A stretch of 64,000 bases of DNA from Arenibacter sp. 6A1 (GCF_012272855.1 NZ_JAAXCQ010000011.1:1-64000), one strand, 5' to 3'; shown: positions 1-13,020, numbered from the stretch's first letter. Program-made: numbers and translations. Notes: generated from the sequence alone by a model not told the origin.

Positions 1-146
1 GTTCCTCTAAGTCCAATCCCTAAAACAGCAACTTTTAATTTCTCCGTATTTCTTTTAAACGATTTCCCTAAAGATATGTTCGGAAGAATAGCAATACCGG
101 CCGATGTTATAGCGGTCTTTTTGATAAAATTTCTCCTGTGATTCAT
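1..146 (-). CDS. Gfo/Idh/MocA family oxidoreductase, N-terminal fragment (cut by window start)
   Basis: Reading the minus strand from the ATG at 146 gives 48 codons open to the window edge. The N-terminus has a twin-arginine-like start (RRNFIKK) and a hydrophobic stretch, then KVAVLGIGLRG, a Rossmann nucleotide-binding turn. Exported oxidoreductases of the Gfo/Idh/MocA family, including GH109-type glycosidases, start this way in Bacteroidota. The substrate cannot be told from the fragment. It is divergent from the hybrid regulator at 359, which fits a carbohydrate-use locus continuing to the left. Only the first few percent of the protein is visible, so the family call is moderate. Confidence 0.6.
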   Translation of the reverse strand, partial: MNHRRNFIKKTAITSAGIAILPNISLGKSFKRNTEKLKVAVLGIGLRG

Positions 147-358
147 TGATTCTTTTTTGTGTTAAATAAAGGCCAACAAATATTAATATTATGTGAAAAA
201 ATAAGGTGTAATTTATTCACATTTTAGGGGGGTAAAATCGGATATGCCCCGAAAACAGGCAGATTTTACACCATTTTAACCAAAATGACCGCTTTAGGTT
301 ATTGATATTATTGAATATATTTGTTACATCTATGTTTAGTTAGAGTTAATATATTTAT
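147..358. promoter_or_regulatory. Divergent intergenic region with a candidate -7 element
   Basis: About 210 nt separate the oxidoreductase fragment and the hybrid regulator. TAtaTTTG at 316-323 (plus strand) matches the Bacteroidota -7 consensus and lies 35 nt before the ATG at 359. A clear TTG at the usual -33 distance was not found, so the promoter call is weak. Confidence 0.3.
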
Positions 359-3300
359 ATGTTTACAAAAAGGAAGTTAATTAGGGAACCACTGCTAGGG
401 GTAATGTTATGGCTTTGGTTCTTAGGAAATACCGCTGTGTATTCCCAAAAATCTTCTAACTTCATTAAACTTCCTTTTACACTCGATAATCAAAAAGTAA
501 GAGTAGATCAAACCGTTCAAGATAGCTTGGGGTTTGTTTGGTTAGCCCATGGAAATGGATTATCTAAATATGATGGGCACAGGTTTACATATATTTCTTC
601 TGATAAAATATTCAAGGACGATCTAAATCAAAACGAGGTAAAGAAAATTTTAAAGGATAGTCATAGCCGTATTTGGGTCTTGTCTACAAGTGGTGAATTG
701 CGCTATCTGGCCGTGAATGATACCTTTCTTCCAATTGCCGAGAAAGCAAATTCCATTTTAAAAAACCATAAAATAACCATGTTCATGGAAGAAAATGGCA
801 CCTTGTGGTTAGGGACGGCAAACGGTGGGATTTTTACATATGATGTTTTAACTGGAAAATTGGAAGGTATTACTACCATACCTAATGTTACGGAAGGAAG
901 TATAGAATTGACATCGATGGTTGTCCGGAATTCAGAACAATTGATCGTTAGTACTTATATGGGCCCCGTTTATATTTATTCTTTGGTTACCGGAGAATTA
1001 GAGGAATTTAATGTTCCGTATAAAAGGAGAATTCCAGATAATTTAATTTTGCTTTTAGATAATCAAGATCGACTTTGGCTTGGGTCTTCTTATGTTAATC
1101 GTGGGTTGCTAATCTACGATTTTGATAAAAGAACCTTTGTGCAGGATGCCATTTTTGTCGAAAAAAGAAAGAATCTCCTTAGCGAACCATTTACCTTTAT
1201 GTACAAGGATTCTAAAGGGATTGTTTGGATCGGCACGGATGGTAACGGCCTCTATAAAATTAATTTGGATACGGATGAGTTTCAAAACTACAAGCACAAC
1301 GACCTTAATGAATTTTCTCTGAGCAGTAATACCATTTTAGATATAAATGAGGATATAAACCATAACTTATGGGTCATCAGCAATTATGGGGATATAAAAA
1401 TCCTCCCTAATCCAGATGGTCAATTTAAGTATCATTCCGGATCCCTAAATAACAAAACGGCGCGGGTCTTATCAATATATAGGGCAACAAACAATGTTTT
1501 ATGGATAGGGACAGATGGGCAGGGCTTAATTAGGCTATCAGAAGAAAACAAATCAGAAAAACAATTCTTTGCCTCTTCAAAGGAGCAAAAGGCCTTTTAT
1601 ATACATACCATAATTGAGGATCGTAACAACGATATCTGGATAGGTACCTATAAGAATGGGCTATGGGTGTACGATAAAGAAAATCAAGAGTTTTCCAAAA
1701 TACCCCTTAAGGATGCTAATGGGCTACAGGCATCCGATGTAAGAACAAGTTTTCGGGATGCTAAGGACAGAATATGGGTGGCTACCGATATAGGGATTTA
1801 TGTATTTGCGGACAAAGATCGGTTGTTGGCAAGTTTTCCGAATAATAGTGCAGGGCTGTTCGGTTTAATAACTCAAAGCATTGTTCAGGACGATAAGGGG
1901 GGCTTATGGTTGGGGAGTGATGGTGGGGGTTTATTTGAGTTTAAAGAAGATTTTTCAAATTTTTCTAAATCTACATTTAAACAGTACCCTTATGTAGACG
2001 AAAAAGGTCAAACGAAGAAGAGTTTTAGAATTCAATCCATGGCAGCAGTTGCCAATGGGGATATATGGATTGTGGCTACTCAGGGCAGTTTAATAAAATT
2101 CAACCCGAAAACAGGGAAGTTTAAGACCATTGGGATTAATGATCTTGTAAATAAAGTGGCTTTTAGATCGGTGGTATCGGATTCTGAAGGAAAATTGTGG
2201 TTGGGATCTACGCATGGGTTGTGGAACTATAGCGAAAAGGATTCCCTGCTTAGAATTTTTTACGATAAGGATGGATTGCAAGATAATTATTTTATGCCAC
2301 GAAGCGCTCATAAGGGAGTCGATGGGTATCTGTATTTTGGAAGTTTAAACGGAGTCAATTATTTTAAACCCAACAGCCTTAAAAAGAAAGAGTACGTCCC
2401 TAACTTACTCTTCGAGGAGATCAAAATTTTAAACCAACCGGCTATTTCCGTGATTCCCGAACAGTTAAAAAACGGGGTCGAAAAAATAACGGACCTTTCT
2501 TTAGAACACGATCAATCATCTTTTTCATTTCGGTTTTTGGCGATGGACAATGTTCTTTTTCCAAATTATAGTTATGCTTATCGCTTAAAAGGGTTTAATG
2601 AAGAATGGATTATTTCCGAAAATGAACGATTGGCAAGCTACACCAATATTCCTCCGGGAAATTATGTTTTTGAGGTAAAGGCAGGCACTGATAAAGACTT
2701 GTGGAATATTGCCCCCATTGCAATTAATATTCATATTGCTCAGCCATTTTGGAATACACCTTGGGCACATATTGTATATATATTGTGGGCGCTAGCTTTA
2801 ATTTATAGCATTTTCGTATGGCTACAATTAAGGAATAAACTTGCTTCAGAAGAATTGCAAAATAGACATGAAAGGGAATTATATGCCTTAAAAATGAACT
2901 TTTTTGCCAAAATGTCGCATGAAATACAAACCCCCTTGACCTTAATCCTTATTCCGTTGGAGAATATGATAGATAGAGCGGTAAAAAGCGGGAACGTTGT
3001 ATTGCAAAAAAGGCTTCGATTAATAGAAAATAATGCCAGTAGATTGTCTAGAATTGTCTTTGAACTTACATCTCTGCGAGATAAGGAATTAGAAAAACTG
3101 GTGCTAAGGGCTTCCCCAGGCGATATTATAGAAGATTTAAAAGTGATTGTGGCTTCCTTTGAAGAACAGGCCGAATTTAAGGGGATAAGCTTTAGGTTTA
3201 ATTACCCTTCGAACGGACTGACCATTTCATACGATAAGGAGAAAATAGAGCATGTTTTTTATAACCTCTTGTCGAATGCCTTTAAATTCACACCTAAAGG

Positions 3301-4456
3301 AGGTGCTATAAGCTTAGATATATTAGTTGAGGAATGGGACAAACAAGTTAAATTTTCTATTACCGATTCTGGGCCTGGGATACCTAAAGAAGAGCTCGAT
3401 AGCATTTTTAAATTGTTTTACCAAACGGGTGCTGGCAAAGAGAAAATAGGGACTGGAATAGGATTGGCACTAACCAAGGAGTTGGTAGACTTACACAATG
3501 GATCTATAGACGTAAAATCTGCCCCAGAAAAAGGGAGTTGTTTTATTGTGACCCTTCCTATAATCAGGGATTTAACAAGTGTTTCTGAAGGAAATAAGAG
3601 TGCCAATAGTTTAGATGAAGGGCTAGAAGAAAGTACCATAGAGATTCTTCCAACAAAGGATTTGCCAAGCAAGAAGCAAAGTAAAACTATATTAATTGTC
3701 GAAGACAATTATGAACTGCAAATTTCTTTAAAGGATATTTTTAGGGACTCTTACCAGATCATATTGGCCGATGATGGGCAAGAAGGATACGATTTAGCGT
3801 TGCAACATCTTCCGGATTTGATTATTAGCGATGTTATGATGCCAAAAATAGACGGTATTCAGATGAGTGAAATGCTATTGAAGAAAGCCAATACTGCCCA
3901 TATCCCTATTATCCTGTTAACAGCAAAGAAGGAATCGCAAACTAAAATATTGGGCTTACGTGCTGGGGCTATAGAATATATTAATAAACCGTTTAATATT
4001 AATGAGCTCATCCTAAAAGTTAATAATATTCTGACTAGACGAGATAGTTTGCTTTTTAAGTTTAAAAATGACCTGATCAGTACGCCTAAAAAAGGGAACT
4101 TGAAATCACAAGACGAAATATTCCTTGATAAAATTGTAGCTCTCATCGAAAATAACATGGGGAATCCCGATTTTAAATTGGAGGATATGGCAGTTGAATT
4201 TAATATGAGTTATTCGGCCATATATCGAAAGTTTCAAGCCTTGACCGGAAAAAAAATAGTCGATTTCGTAAGAACTATGCGCCTTAAAAAGGCAGCAGTC
4301 TTAATAGGAGAGTGTAATTATTCTATTTCGGAAGCTGCCTTTATGGTTGGATTTAATGATCCAAAATATTTTTCTAAATGCTTTAAAAAAGAATTTGGGA
4401 AAAGTCCAGGGAAATTGAAAGGTAAAAATAAAACGAACAGTAGTCCCGAGGTATAG
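359..4456 (+). CDS. Hybrid two-component system regulator (HTCS), 1365 aa
   Basis: This single protein senses a sugar ligand in the periplasm and acts on DNA in the cytoplasm. Visible in order: a signal peptide (about 1-30), repeated beta-propeller units with WIGT/WLGS motifs (about 35-700), a Y_Y_Y-type immunoglobulin-like domain (about 715-795), a membrane helix (about 805-825), a histidine kinase core with H854, an ATPase domain with DSGPGIP and GTGIGLAL motifs, a receiver with D1158, and a C-terminal AraC-type helix-turn-helix (about 1265-1355). The H-box reads SHEIQTPL, where R usually replaces Q. HTCS proteins normally control nearby polysaccharide-use genes, so the genes to 14.1 kb are the likely targets. 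The ligand is not known. Confidence 0.95.
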   Translation: MFTKRKLIREPLLGVMLWLWFLGNTAVYSQKSSNFIKLPFTLDNQKVRVDQTVQDSLGFVWLAHGNGLSKYDGHRFTYISSDKIFKDDLNQNEVKKILKDSHSRIWVLSTSGELRYLAVNDTFLPIAEKANSILKNHKITMFMEENGTLWLGTANGGIFTYDVLTGKLEGITTIPNVTEGSIELTSMVVRNSEQLIVSTYMGPVYIYSLVTGELEEFNVPYKRRIPDNLILLLDNQDRLWLGSSYVNRGLLIYDFDKRTFVQDAIFVEKRKNLLSEPFTFMYKDSKGIVWIGTDGNGLYKINLDTDEFQNYKHNDLNEFSLSSNTILDINEDINHNLWVISNYGDIKILPNPDGQFKYHSGSLNNKTARVLSIYRATNNVLWIGTDGQGLIRLSEENKSEKQFFASSKEQKAFYIHTIIEDRNNDIWIGTYKNGLWVYDKENQEFSKIPLKDANGLQASDVRTSFRDAKDRIWVATDIGIYVFADKDRLLASFPNNSAGLFGLITQSIVQDDKGGLWLGSDGGGLFEFKEDFSNFSKSTFKQYPYVDEKGQTKKSFRIQSMAAVANGDIWIVATQGSLIKFNPKTGKFKTIGINDLVNKVAFRSVVSDSEGKLWLGSTHGLWNYSEKDSLLRIFYDKDGLQDNYFMPRSAHKGVDGYLYFGSLNGVNYFKPNSLKKKEYVPNLLFEEIKILNQPAISVIPEQLKNGVEKITDLSLEHDQSSFSFRFLAMDNVLFPNYSYAYRLKGFNEEWIISENERLASYTNIPPGNYVFEVKAGTDKDLWNIAPIAINIHIAQPFWNTPWAHIVYILWALALIYSIFVWLQLRNKLASEELQNRHERELYALKMNFFAKMSHEIQTPLTLILIPLENMIDRAVKSGNVVLQKRLRLIENNASRLSRIVFELTSLRDKELEKLVLRASPGDIIEDLKVIVASFEEQAEFKGISFRFNYPSNGLTISYDKEKIEHVFYNLLSNAFKFTPKGGAISLDILVEEWDKQVKFSITDSGPGIPKEELDSIFKLFYQTGAGKEKIGTGIGLALTKELVDLHNGSIDVKSAPEKGSCFIVTLPIIRDLTSVSEGNKSANSLDEGLEESTIEILPTKDLPSKKQSKTILIVEDNYELQISLKDIFRDSYQIILADDGQEGYDLALQHLPDLIISDVMMPKIDGIQMSEMLLKKANTAHIPIILLTAKKESQTKILGLRAGAIEYINKPFNINELILKVNNILTRRDSLLFKFKNDLISTPKKGNLKSQDEIFLDKIVALIENNMGNPDFKLEDMAVEFNMSYSAIYRKFQALTGKKIVDFVRTMRLKKAAVLIGECNYSISEAAFMVGFNDPKYFSKCFKKEFGKSPGKLKGKNKTNSSPEV

Positions 4457-4551
4457 GTATACAACCATTGTTCGATAAGGTTTGATAAATAATTTATTTT
4501 TAAAGAATAGTAGTAATAAATTCCATTGGAAAAAATAATCAACGAGTGAAA

Positions 4552-5946
4552 ATGATAAAAACAGTTTTGAATAATCAGCAACGACAAGCATGGGCTTGGT
4601 CTATCAATGGATGTAACTTCCTAAAGCTTTTACTTTTTACAATTTTAATTTCTTCCTGTAATACGATGCCAAAGCAAGATATTCAAGGACTAATGAGTCC
4701 GGAAAAATTAGAATTTTCGACCACAATTAATCCTAGAGGCAATACTTGGGTAGTTAATAATCTAGGAGAAAATGAGTCTATGATCACTAAAGAAGGTGTT
4801 CAAAACTGGAAAAATATAGATAATGAGTTGCGCACTTACTTTAAGACGGATGCCATTGGGAAATTAAATCTAGGGCTTCATATAAAAGTACCCGAAGGAA
4901 TTTCTAAAATAAAGGTGAGCGTAGGTGACCAATCCAAGGAAATAGCTGTCTCTAACACTAATTTTGAAAACATACCAGTGGGAGTGTTTACCATTAGCAA
5001 ACCGGGGTATCACTATATACAGTTAGAAGGAATAGAAAAAACCGGTGCCATAGTGGCCGATATCAAGGAGGTATTGGTAGGAGGTCCTGCGGTGAATGCA
5101 GAAATAACCCATGTCAAGGAAGATTTTTATTGGGGTAGGAGAGGACCATCGGTACATTTAAGTTATTCCACTCCTGAGAACACAGATATTTTATGGTTTT
5201 ATAACGAAATTACCGTTCCCGAAAATGAAGATGTTATAGGTTCTTATTATATGGCCAACGGCTTTGGGCAAGGGTATTTTGGAATGCAGGTAAACTCGAA
5301 GACCGAAAGACGGGTTCTTTTCTCGGTTTGGAGTCCGTTTGAAACTCAGGACCCAAACGAAATTCCAGATGACCAAAAAATAATACTGTTGGGTAAAGGG
5401 AAAGGAGTAACCACTGGCGAATTTGGTAATGAAGGTTCTGGTGGGCAGAGCTATAAAGTGCTTGATTGGAAAGCAGGAATTACCTATAAATTTTTATTAA
5501 AAGGGGAACCTTCTGAAAATAACTCGACCGATTTTACGGCGTATTTTTATGATCCTGAGGTTAAGGAGTGGCATTTGATTGCTAGCTTTAGAAGGCCTCA
5601 TACGAGTACCTACCTCACAAGGCCCCATTCTTTTTTAGAGAATTTCGAAACCGAAATGGGGTTTGTTTCTAGGCAAGCTGAATATTCCAATCAGTGGGTT
5701 TCTGATACTAAGGGCAATTGGCATGAACTAACCCAAGCTAAATTTACAGCTGACGCAACGGCTCGAAAGGGATCAAGGGAAGATTATGCCGGCGGTGCTT
5801 ACGATAATAAATTTTATATGAGAAATTGTGGTTTTTTTAGCGATAAAACGGACATGGATACTTTTCATAGCAGAAAGAGTAATGGAATAGCGCCAAAAAT
5901 AGACTTTTCGGCTTTAGAAAAGCCTAAAATGAGTGCTGACAAATAA
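4552..5946 (+). CDS. DUF3472 domain protein, putative lipoprotein
   Basis: About 464 aa. The start is taken at the ATG at 4552; a GTG at 4546 in frame is the alternative. After a longish basic N-terminus comes a hydrophobic stretch ending in LISSC, a plausible lipobox. The rest matches my memory of DUF3472 proteins with an N-terminal DUF5077-like beta domain: a run of aromatic-rich strands with motifs such as FYNEITVPE and NGFGQGYFG. These proteins are common in Bacteroidota polysaccharide loci, but their activity is not established. It lies between the HTCS and the beta-galactosidase, 95 nt downstream of the former on the same strand, so it may be co-transcribed with the GH2 gene. No catalytic residue is proposed. 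Confidence 0.75.
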   Translation: MIKTVLNNQQRQAWAWSINGCNFLKLLLFTILISSCNTMPKQDIQGLMSPEKLEFSTTINPRGNTWVVNNLGENESMITKEGVQNWKNIDNELRTYFKTDAIGKLNLGLHIKVPEGISKIKVSVGDQSKEIAVSNTNFENIPVGVFTISKPGYHYIQLEGIEKTGAIVADIKEVLVGGPAVNAEITHVKEDFYWGRRGPSVHLSYSTPENTDILWFYNEITVPENEDVIGSYYMANGFGQGYFGMQVNSKTERRVLFSVWSPFETQDPNEIPDDQKIILLGKGKGVTTGEFGNEGSGGQSYKVLDWKAGITYKFLLKGEPSENNSTDFTAYFYDPEVKEWHLIASFRRPHTSTYLTRPHSFLENFETEMGFVSRQAEYSNQWVSDTKGNWHELTQAKFTADATARKGSREDYAGGAYDNKFYMRNCGFFSDKTDMDTFHSRKSNGIAPKIDFSALEKPKMSADK

Positions 5947-6040
5947 GTGTACCTCCATCTAGTATTGGAGTATGGTTCATTAAAACTTAAAAAGATAAAA
6001 ATCCTAAGGTAGTGACTGGAGCTTAGAAGAAAATTAATAG

Positions 6041-9409
<3,369 letters not shown>

Positions 9410-9453
9410 GGGATAGGACTGTTTTTTCTAACTATTAGTAGTATTTTTGAGCC

Positions 9454-9502
9454 ACTGTTTGGAGTTTTATAAGGTATTATAAAACTTCAGACAGTTTTTT
9501 TT
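9454..9502 (+). terminator. Rho-independent terminator after the GH2 gene
   Basis: A long stem with near-perfect arms (ACTGTTTGGAGTTTTATAA against its complement, with one mismatch) around a 4-nt loop, followed by a run of eight T. It lies 45 nt after the stop of the beta-galactosidase gene. Confidence 0.9.
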
Positions 9503-9544
9503 AAGGAGCAATTCCAAATTATTTATTCAAGACGTAATTAAAAA

Positions 9545-10510
9545 ATGAAAAGTTTAAAAATTTATTTGACGGCTGTTTTAGGGGGCATGGTTTTGCTCTC
9601 TGCCAATGCACAACAAGACATTACCACTGCAGAATTAAGAAAGCATATCGAGTTTTTGACTTCAGAAAATAACATAGGCCGTTATCCGGGAGGGAAAGTA
9701 AATAGAAAGATTGTAAAATACATAATCAATGATTTTAAAGAAGCTGGGATATCGCCTTTTTCAAAATCGTATACCCAAAAGTTTAAAGCCCAATTACGGT
9801 CTAAAGAGGGGGATGCCCCTAAAGGCAAGGCCAAGACATGGAACGTAATTGGTTTTATAGAAGGTAATGATGATACCTTAAAGCACGAATATGTGGTTCT
9901 TGGAGCTCATTATGACCATCTGGGTATGGGTGGAGGCCCTTCTACCAAATCAGATAAAATTGCGATTCATTACGGTGCCGACGATAATGCTAGTGGAACT
10001 TCGGCCCTGATGGAAATTGGAGAAAAATTGAAGGCTCACCAATCAGAATTAAAAAGGAGTATCATTCTAGTAGCTTTTGGCGCTGAGGAACAGGGATTAT
10101 TAGGTAGTAAATTCTTCGTTGATAATCCTATTGTGCCGATTTCACAAATTAAATTGATGGTGAATATGGATATGATAGGAAGGTTGAATTCTGAGAACCA
10201 TATTTATATGGGGGGAGCAGGAACATTTCCTGGCGGTGTAGAATTAATGAAAGAGTTAGGGCCTCCTTTAGGACTTACCCCATTGGTACATGCAGGGTCC
10301 GTAGGCGGATCGGACCATGTCTCGTTTTTCAAAAAAAACATTTCGGTTCTTGGTCTTCATACCGGTGGTCATCCGCAATATCATACTCCGGAAGATACCA
10401 TAGAATTTATTAATTTTGAAGGACAAAAAAGGGTTAGTGAGTATATATTCCAGGCTATTATGAAAGTAGCAAGTACTGATTATAAAATGGAGTTTATTTA
10501 TCAGGAATAA
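9545..10510 (+). CDS. M28 family zinc aminopeptidase, exported
   Basis: 321 aa with a signal peptide ending near SANAQ. The zinc ligands of the M28 fold are visible: H in GAHYDHLG, D in GADDNASG, the EE pair in AFGAEEQG, D in NMDMIGR, and H in the C-terminal TPEDT region (HPQYHTPEDT). These enzymes remove N-terminal amino acids from peptides in the periplasm or outside the cell. It sits between two strong terminators, so it is probably a single-gene unit and not bound to the sugar genes by co-transcription. The exact peptide specificity cannot be read from the sequence. Confidence 0.9.
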   Translation: MKSLKIYLTAVLGGMVLLSANAQQDITTAELRKHIEFLTSENNIGRYPGGKVNRKIVKYIINDFKEAGISPFSKSYTQKFKAQLRSKEGDAPKGKAKTWNVIGFIEGNDDTLKHEYVVLGAHYDHLGMGGGPSTKSDKIAIHYGADDNASGTSALMEIGEKLKAHQSELKRSIILVAFGAEEQGLLGSKFFVDNPIVPISQIKLMVNMDMIGRLNSENHIYMGGAGTFPGGVELMKELGPPLGLTPLVHAGSVGGSDHVSFFKKNISVLGLHTGGHPQYHTPEDTIEFINFEGQKRVSEYIFQAIMKVASTDYKMEFIYQE

Positions 10511-10545
10511 TCAGGGTCCTGAGTATTCTTACATTATAAATATTT

Positions 10546-10576
10546 AATATCCCCGAAGTTTTGCTTCGGGGATATT
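10546..10576. terminator. Strong hairpin between the M28 and FGE genes
   Basis: Perfect stem AATATCCCCGAAG / CTTCGGGGATATT with a TTTTG loop, 35 nt after the M28 stop. The T tract after it is short (TTTGGTTTT), but the stem is very stable. Confidence 0.75.
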
Positions 10577-10596
10577 TGGTTTTAAGTAGTATTTTA

Positions 10597-10624
10597 TTGG
10601 TAACTTTACCCTTCATTATTTTTG
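10597..10624 (+). promoter_or_regulatory. Promoter of the FGE gene
   Basis: TTG at 10597-10599, a 17-nt spacer, then TAttTTTG at 10617-10624, a full match to the Bacteroidota promoter form. The ATG of the next gene is 17 nt downstream. Confidence 0.65.
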
Positions 10625-10640
10625 AAAATTAATTTATAGA

Positions 10641-11783
10641 ATGAGGAGTCTTAACATATTTGGTGCATTGTTGTTGGTTTTGCTCACGGTGCAATGTAAG
10701 GAAGATAAAAAAACAGTGGAGAAAAACGCTCCACAAAAATCAAGTCTGAATGAATCATTTTCGGCAGAGGTTCTCAGTAGCCTTATTTATGAAAAGCCAT
10801 CAAATATAAAGACACCTAAAGGAATGGTATGGATTCCTGGGGGCGAATTTATACAAGGGGCGGTACCACAAGACAAAATAGCCATGGCTCATGAAAAACC
10901 TGCCCATAGGGTAGCAGTCGATGGGTTTTTCATGGATGTAACCGAAGTTACCAATGCCCAGTTTTCTAAATTCGTAAATGAAACCGGATATATTACAGTG
11001 GCAGAAAGGGCTATAGACTGGGAAGAAATGAAAACCCAAGTACCCGAAGGAACACCAAAACCACACGATTCTATATTACAGCCAGGGTCATTGACCTTTA
11101 AAAAAACAAAAAACTCGGTCCCAAATCTATTTGATTTTTCCCAATGGTGGAATTGGACCGTTGGCGCTAATTGGAAACAGCCTAATGGTCCCGGAAGTAG
11201 TATTAAAGGAAAAGATAACGAACCTGTAGTGCAAGTGGCATACGAAGATGCATTGGCTTATTGCAAATGGGCCAATAGACGTTTGCCAACCGAGGCCGAA
11301 TGGGAAAGAGCGGCAAGAGGAAAAAAAGAAGCCAGTATTTATTTCTGGGGCGATGAGGATACCGTTTTATCCCAAATGGCGAATACTTGGGAGGGCGAAT
11401 TTCCTGTAAATAATAGTAAATCCGACGGATTCGAAGCTCGTGCAAAAGTGGGGTCATATCCTCCAAATGAATTTGGGTTATATGATATGGCCGGAAATGT
11501 TTGGGAATGGACCAGTGATTGGTATAATGTAAATTATTACCAAGAGCTTCTAACATCACAACAACCAATAGTGAATCCTAAAGGAGCAGCTACGGCCTAT
11601 AACCCCAACTCCCCATATGCCAAAGAAAAGGTTATGAAAGGAGGTTCGTTTTTATGCAATGCTTCCTACTGTGCTAGCTATAGAATTTCTGCTAGGATGG
11701 CAAGTAGCTTGGATTCTTCCTTAGAACACCTAGGTTTTAGGACTGTAGCTACAGTAGAAATGTTGTCTGCTAACAAGCCATAA
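10641..11783 (+). CDS. Formylglycine-generating enzyme (SUMF1/FGE), lipoprotein
   Basis: 380 aa. FGE oxidises a cysteine of type I sulfatases to formylglycine, which activates them. The N-terminus ends in LTVQC, a lipobox, so the protein should be exported and lipid-anchored. The FGE-sulfatase domain begins with MVWIPGGEF (about residue 60) and ends with MKGGSFLCNASYC. C339 and C344 in that motif have the same five-residue spacing as the two catalytic cysteines of human FGE (C336, C341), so this one is likely active and not one of the many related proteins that lack them, such as GldJ or GldK. No sulfatase is in the window, but the galactosidase neighbour points to sulfated galactans. The export is discussed as a finding. 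Confidence 0.88.
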   Translation: MRSLNIFGALLLVLLTVQCKEDKKTVEKNAPQKSSLNESFSAEVLSSLIYEKPSNIKTPKGMVWIPGGEFIQGAVPQDKIAMAHEKPAHRVAVDGFFMDVTEVTNAQFSKFVNETGYITVAERAIDWEEMKTQVPEGTPKPHDSILQPGSLTFKKTKNSVPNLFDFSQWWNWTVGANWKQPNGPGSSIKGKDNEPVVQVAYEDALAYCKWANRRLPTEAEWERAARGKKEASIYFWGDEDTVLSQMANTWEGEFPVNNSKSDGFEARAKVGSYPPNEFGLYDMAGNVWEWTSDWYNVNYYQELLTSQQPIVNPKGAATAYNPNSPYAKEKVMKGGSFLCNASYCASYRISARMASSLDSSLEHLGFRTVATVEMLSANKP

Positions 11784-11815
11784 GTCATAATTAAATTATG
11801 AGACCCTTTTAATGA

Positions 11816-11844
11816 TTTATAAATGTATTTAATACATTTATAAA
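11816..11844. promoter_or_regulatory. 29-nt perfect palindrome in the galK promoter (candidate operator)
   Basis: Arms TTTATAAATGTATT and AATACATTTATAAA are exact complements around one central T. The palindrome ends 11 nt before the -7 element at 11855 and so covers the -33 region. No T tract follows, so a terminator is less likely than a repressor site. The binding protein is not known. Confidence 0.65.
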
Positions 11845-11854
11845 ATAATATTTC

Positions 11855-11862
11855 TATTTTTG
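11855..11862 (+). promoter_or_regulatory. -7 element of the galK-galT operon
   Basis: TAttTTTG, a full match to TAnnTTTG, 28 nt before the galK ATG. The -33 position lies inside the palindrome 11816-11844 and has no clear TTG. Confidence 0.6.
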
Positions 11863-11889
11863 AATATAGCAATTCACAAACTAATATAA

Positions 11890-13020
11890 ATGCAGTTTTT
11901 AGAAAACTTTATCCCTCAACTGGTTGTCGATTCTCCAGGTAGAATTAATATTATCGGAGAACATACGGATTACAACCTAGGGTATATTTTGCCGACGGCT
12001 ATAGATAAAACAATCAAATTCAGTTTTCAAAAAAATGGATCTGAAAATACATGTCAGATATACAGTCTAGGCTACGACACCGGATTTGAAGCTAATTTGG
12101 ATTGTATTGAAAAAAGCGAGGTGCAATGGGAAAATTATATTCTTGGCGTGCTGCACGAAATAGCACTAAGGTCAGATAAATTAAGGGGGTTTGACTGTAC
12201 AATAGAAAGTAAATTGCCTATAGGATCTGGGGTAAGTTCTTCTGCAGCCTTGGAATGTGGTTTGGCCTATGGTCTGAATGAACTTTTTGATTTGGGCTTA
12301 TCTAAAATGGACATAGTAGAATTATCTAGGGCCGCTGAGCATAATTACGTGGGTACCAAATGTGGGATTATGGACCAGTACGCTTCAGTAATGAGCAAGG
12401 AAGGGCATGTAATTCTTTTGGATTGTGAATCTTTGGCAGCTACTTATATTCCAATGGAAATAGCGCCTTATAGAGTTTTGTTGTTAAACACTAATGTATC
12501 GCACAGTTTAGCTACGGGAGAATACAATACAAGACGTAGCGAATGCGAAACAGGAGTTGCCATGATTCAAGCACAAAATTCAGAAGTAAAGGCTTTAAGA
12601 CATGTTGATCTCCAAACATTGGCGACCTATAAGGATACTATGGACCCTATAGTGTATAAACGCTGCAGTTATGTCATTGAGGAAAACCAAAGGGTTCTTG
12701 ACGCTGTAAAAGCCTTAAAAGATAATAATTTAAAAACCCTGGGGGCTTTAATGTATGAAACTCATCAGGGCTTAAGTGAACTGTATGAGGTAAGTTGCCC
12801 GGAACTAGATTTCTTGGTAGATTTCTCCAAAGGAAGGGAAGGAGTTTTAGGAGCTAGAATGATGGGTGGTGGTTTTGGTGGCTGTACCATTAATTTGGTC
12901 CACGAAGATGCCATGGAAGCTTTTATAGAGGCCGCTTCCAAAGCTTATACAGAAAAGTTTAATATAGCGTTAACGGCTTTTGAAGCCCAACCAAGAGAAG
13001 GAACTTCTATCGTAAAATAA
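11890..13020 (+). CDS. galK: Galactokinase
   Basis: 376 aa, the usual length. Phosphorylates galactose with ATP to galactose-1-phosphate, the first committed step of the Leloir pathway, in the cytoplasm. The galactokinase signature PGRINIIGEHTDYN (about 17-30) and the GHMP-kinase ATP loop GSGVSSSAALE (about 114-124) are visible, as are GIMDQYAS and a C-terminal GARMMGGGFGGC motif. It is followed after five bases by galT, so the two form one operon, with a palindromic operator candidate just upstream. Confidence 0.97.
   Translation: MQFLENFIPQLVVDSPGRINIIGEHTDYNLGYILPTAIDKTIKFSFQKNGSENTCQIYSLGYDTGFEANLDCIEKSEVQWENYILGVLHEIALRSDKLRGFDCTIESKLPIGSGVSSSAALECGLAYGLNELFDLGLSKMDIVELSRAAEHNYVGTKCGIMDQYASVMSKEGHVILLDCESLAATYIPMEIAPYRVLLLNTNVSHSLATGEYNTRRSECETGVAMIQAQNSEVKALRHVDLQTLATYKDTMDPIVYKRCSYVIEENQRVLDAVKALKDNNLKTLGALMYETHQGLSELYEVSCPELDFLVDFSKGREGVLGARMMGGGFGGCTINLVHEDAMEAFIEAASKAYTEKFNIALTAFEAQPREGTSIVK

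Noticed and set aside
3418-4158. Long minus-strand open frames inside the HTCS
   Set aside because: They run opposite to a gene with clear domains, and have no protein-like motifs.
359-4456. Q for R in the HTCS H-box as a sign of an inactive kinase
   Set aside because: The histidine, ATPase motifs and receiver Asp are all present, so activity is likely.
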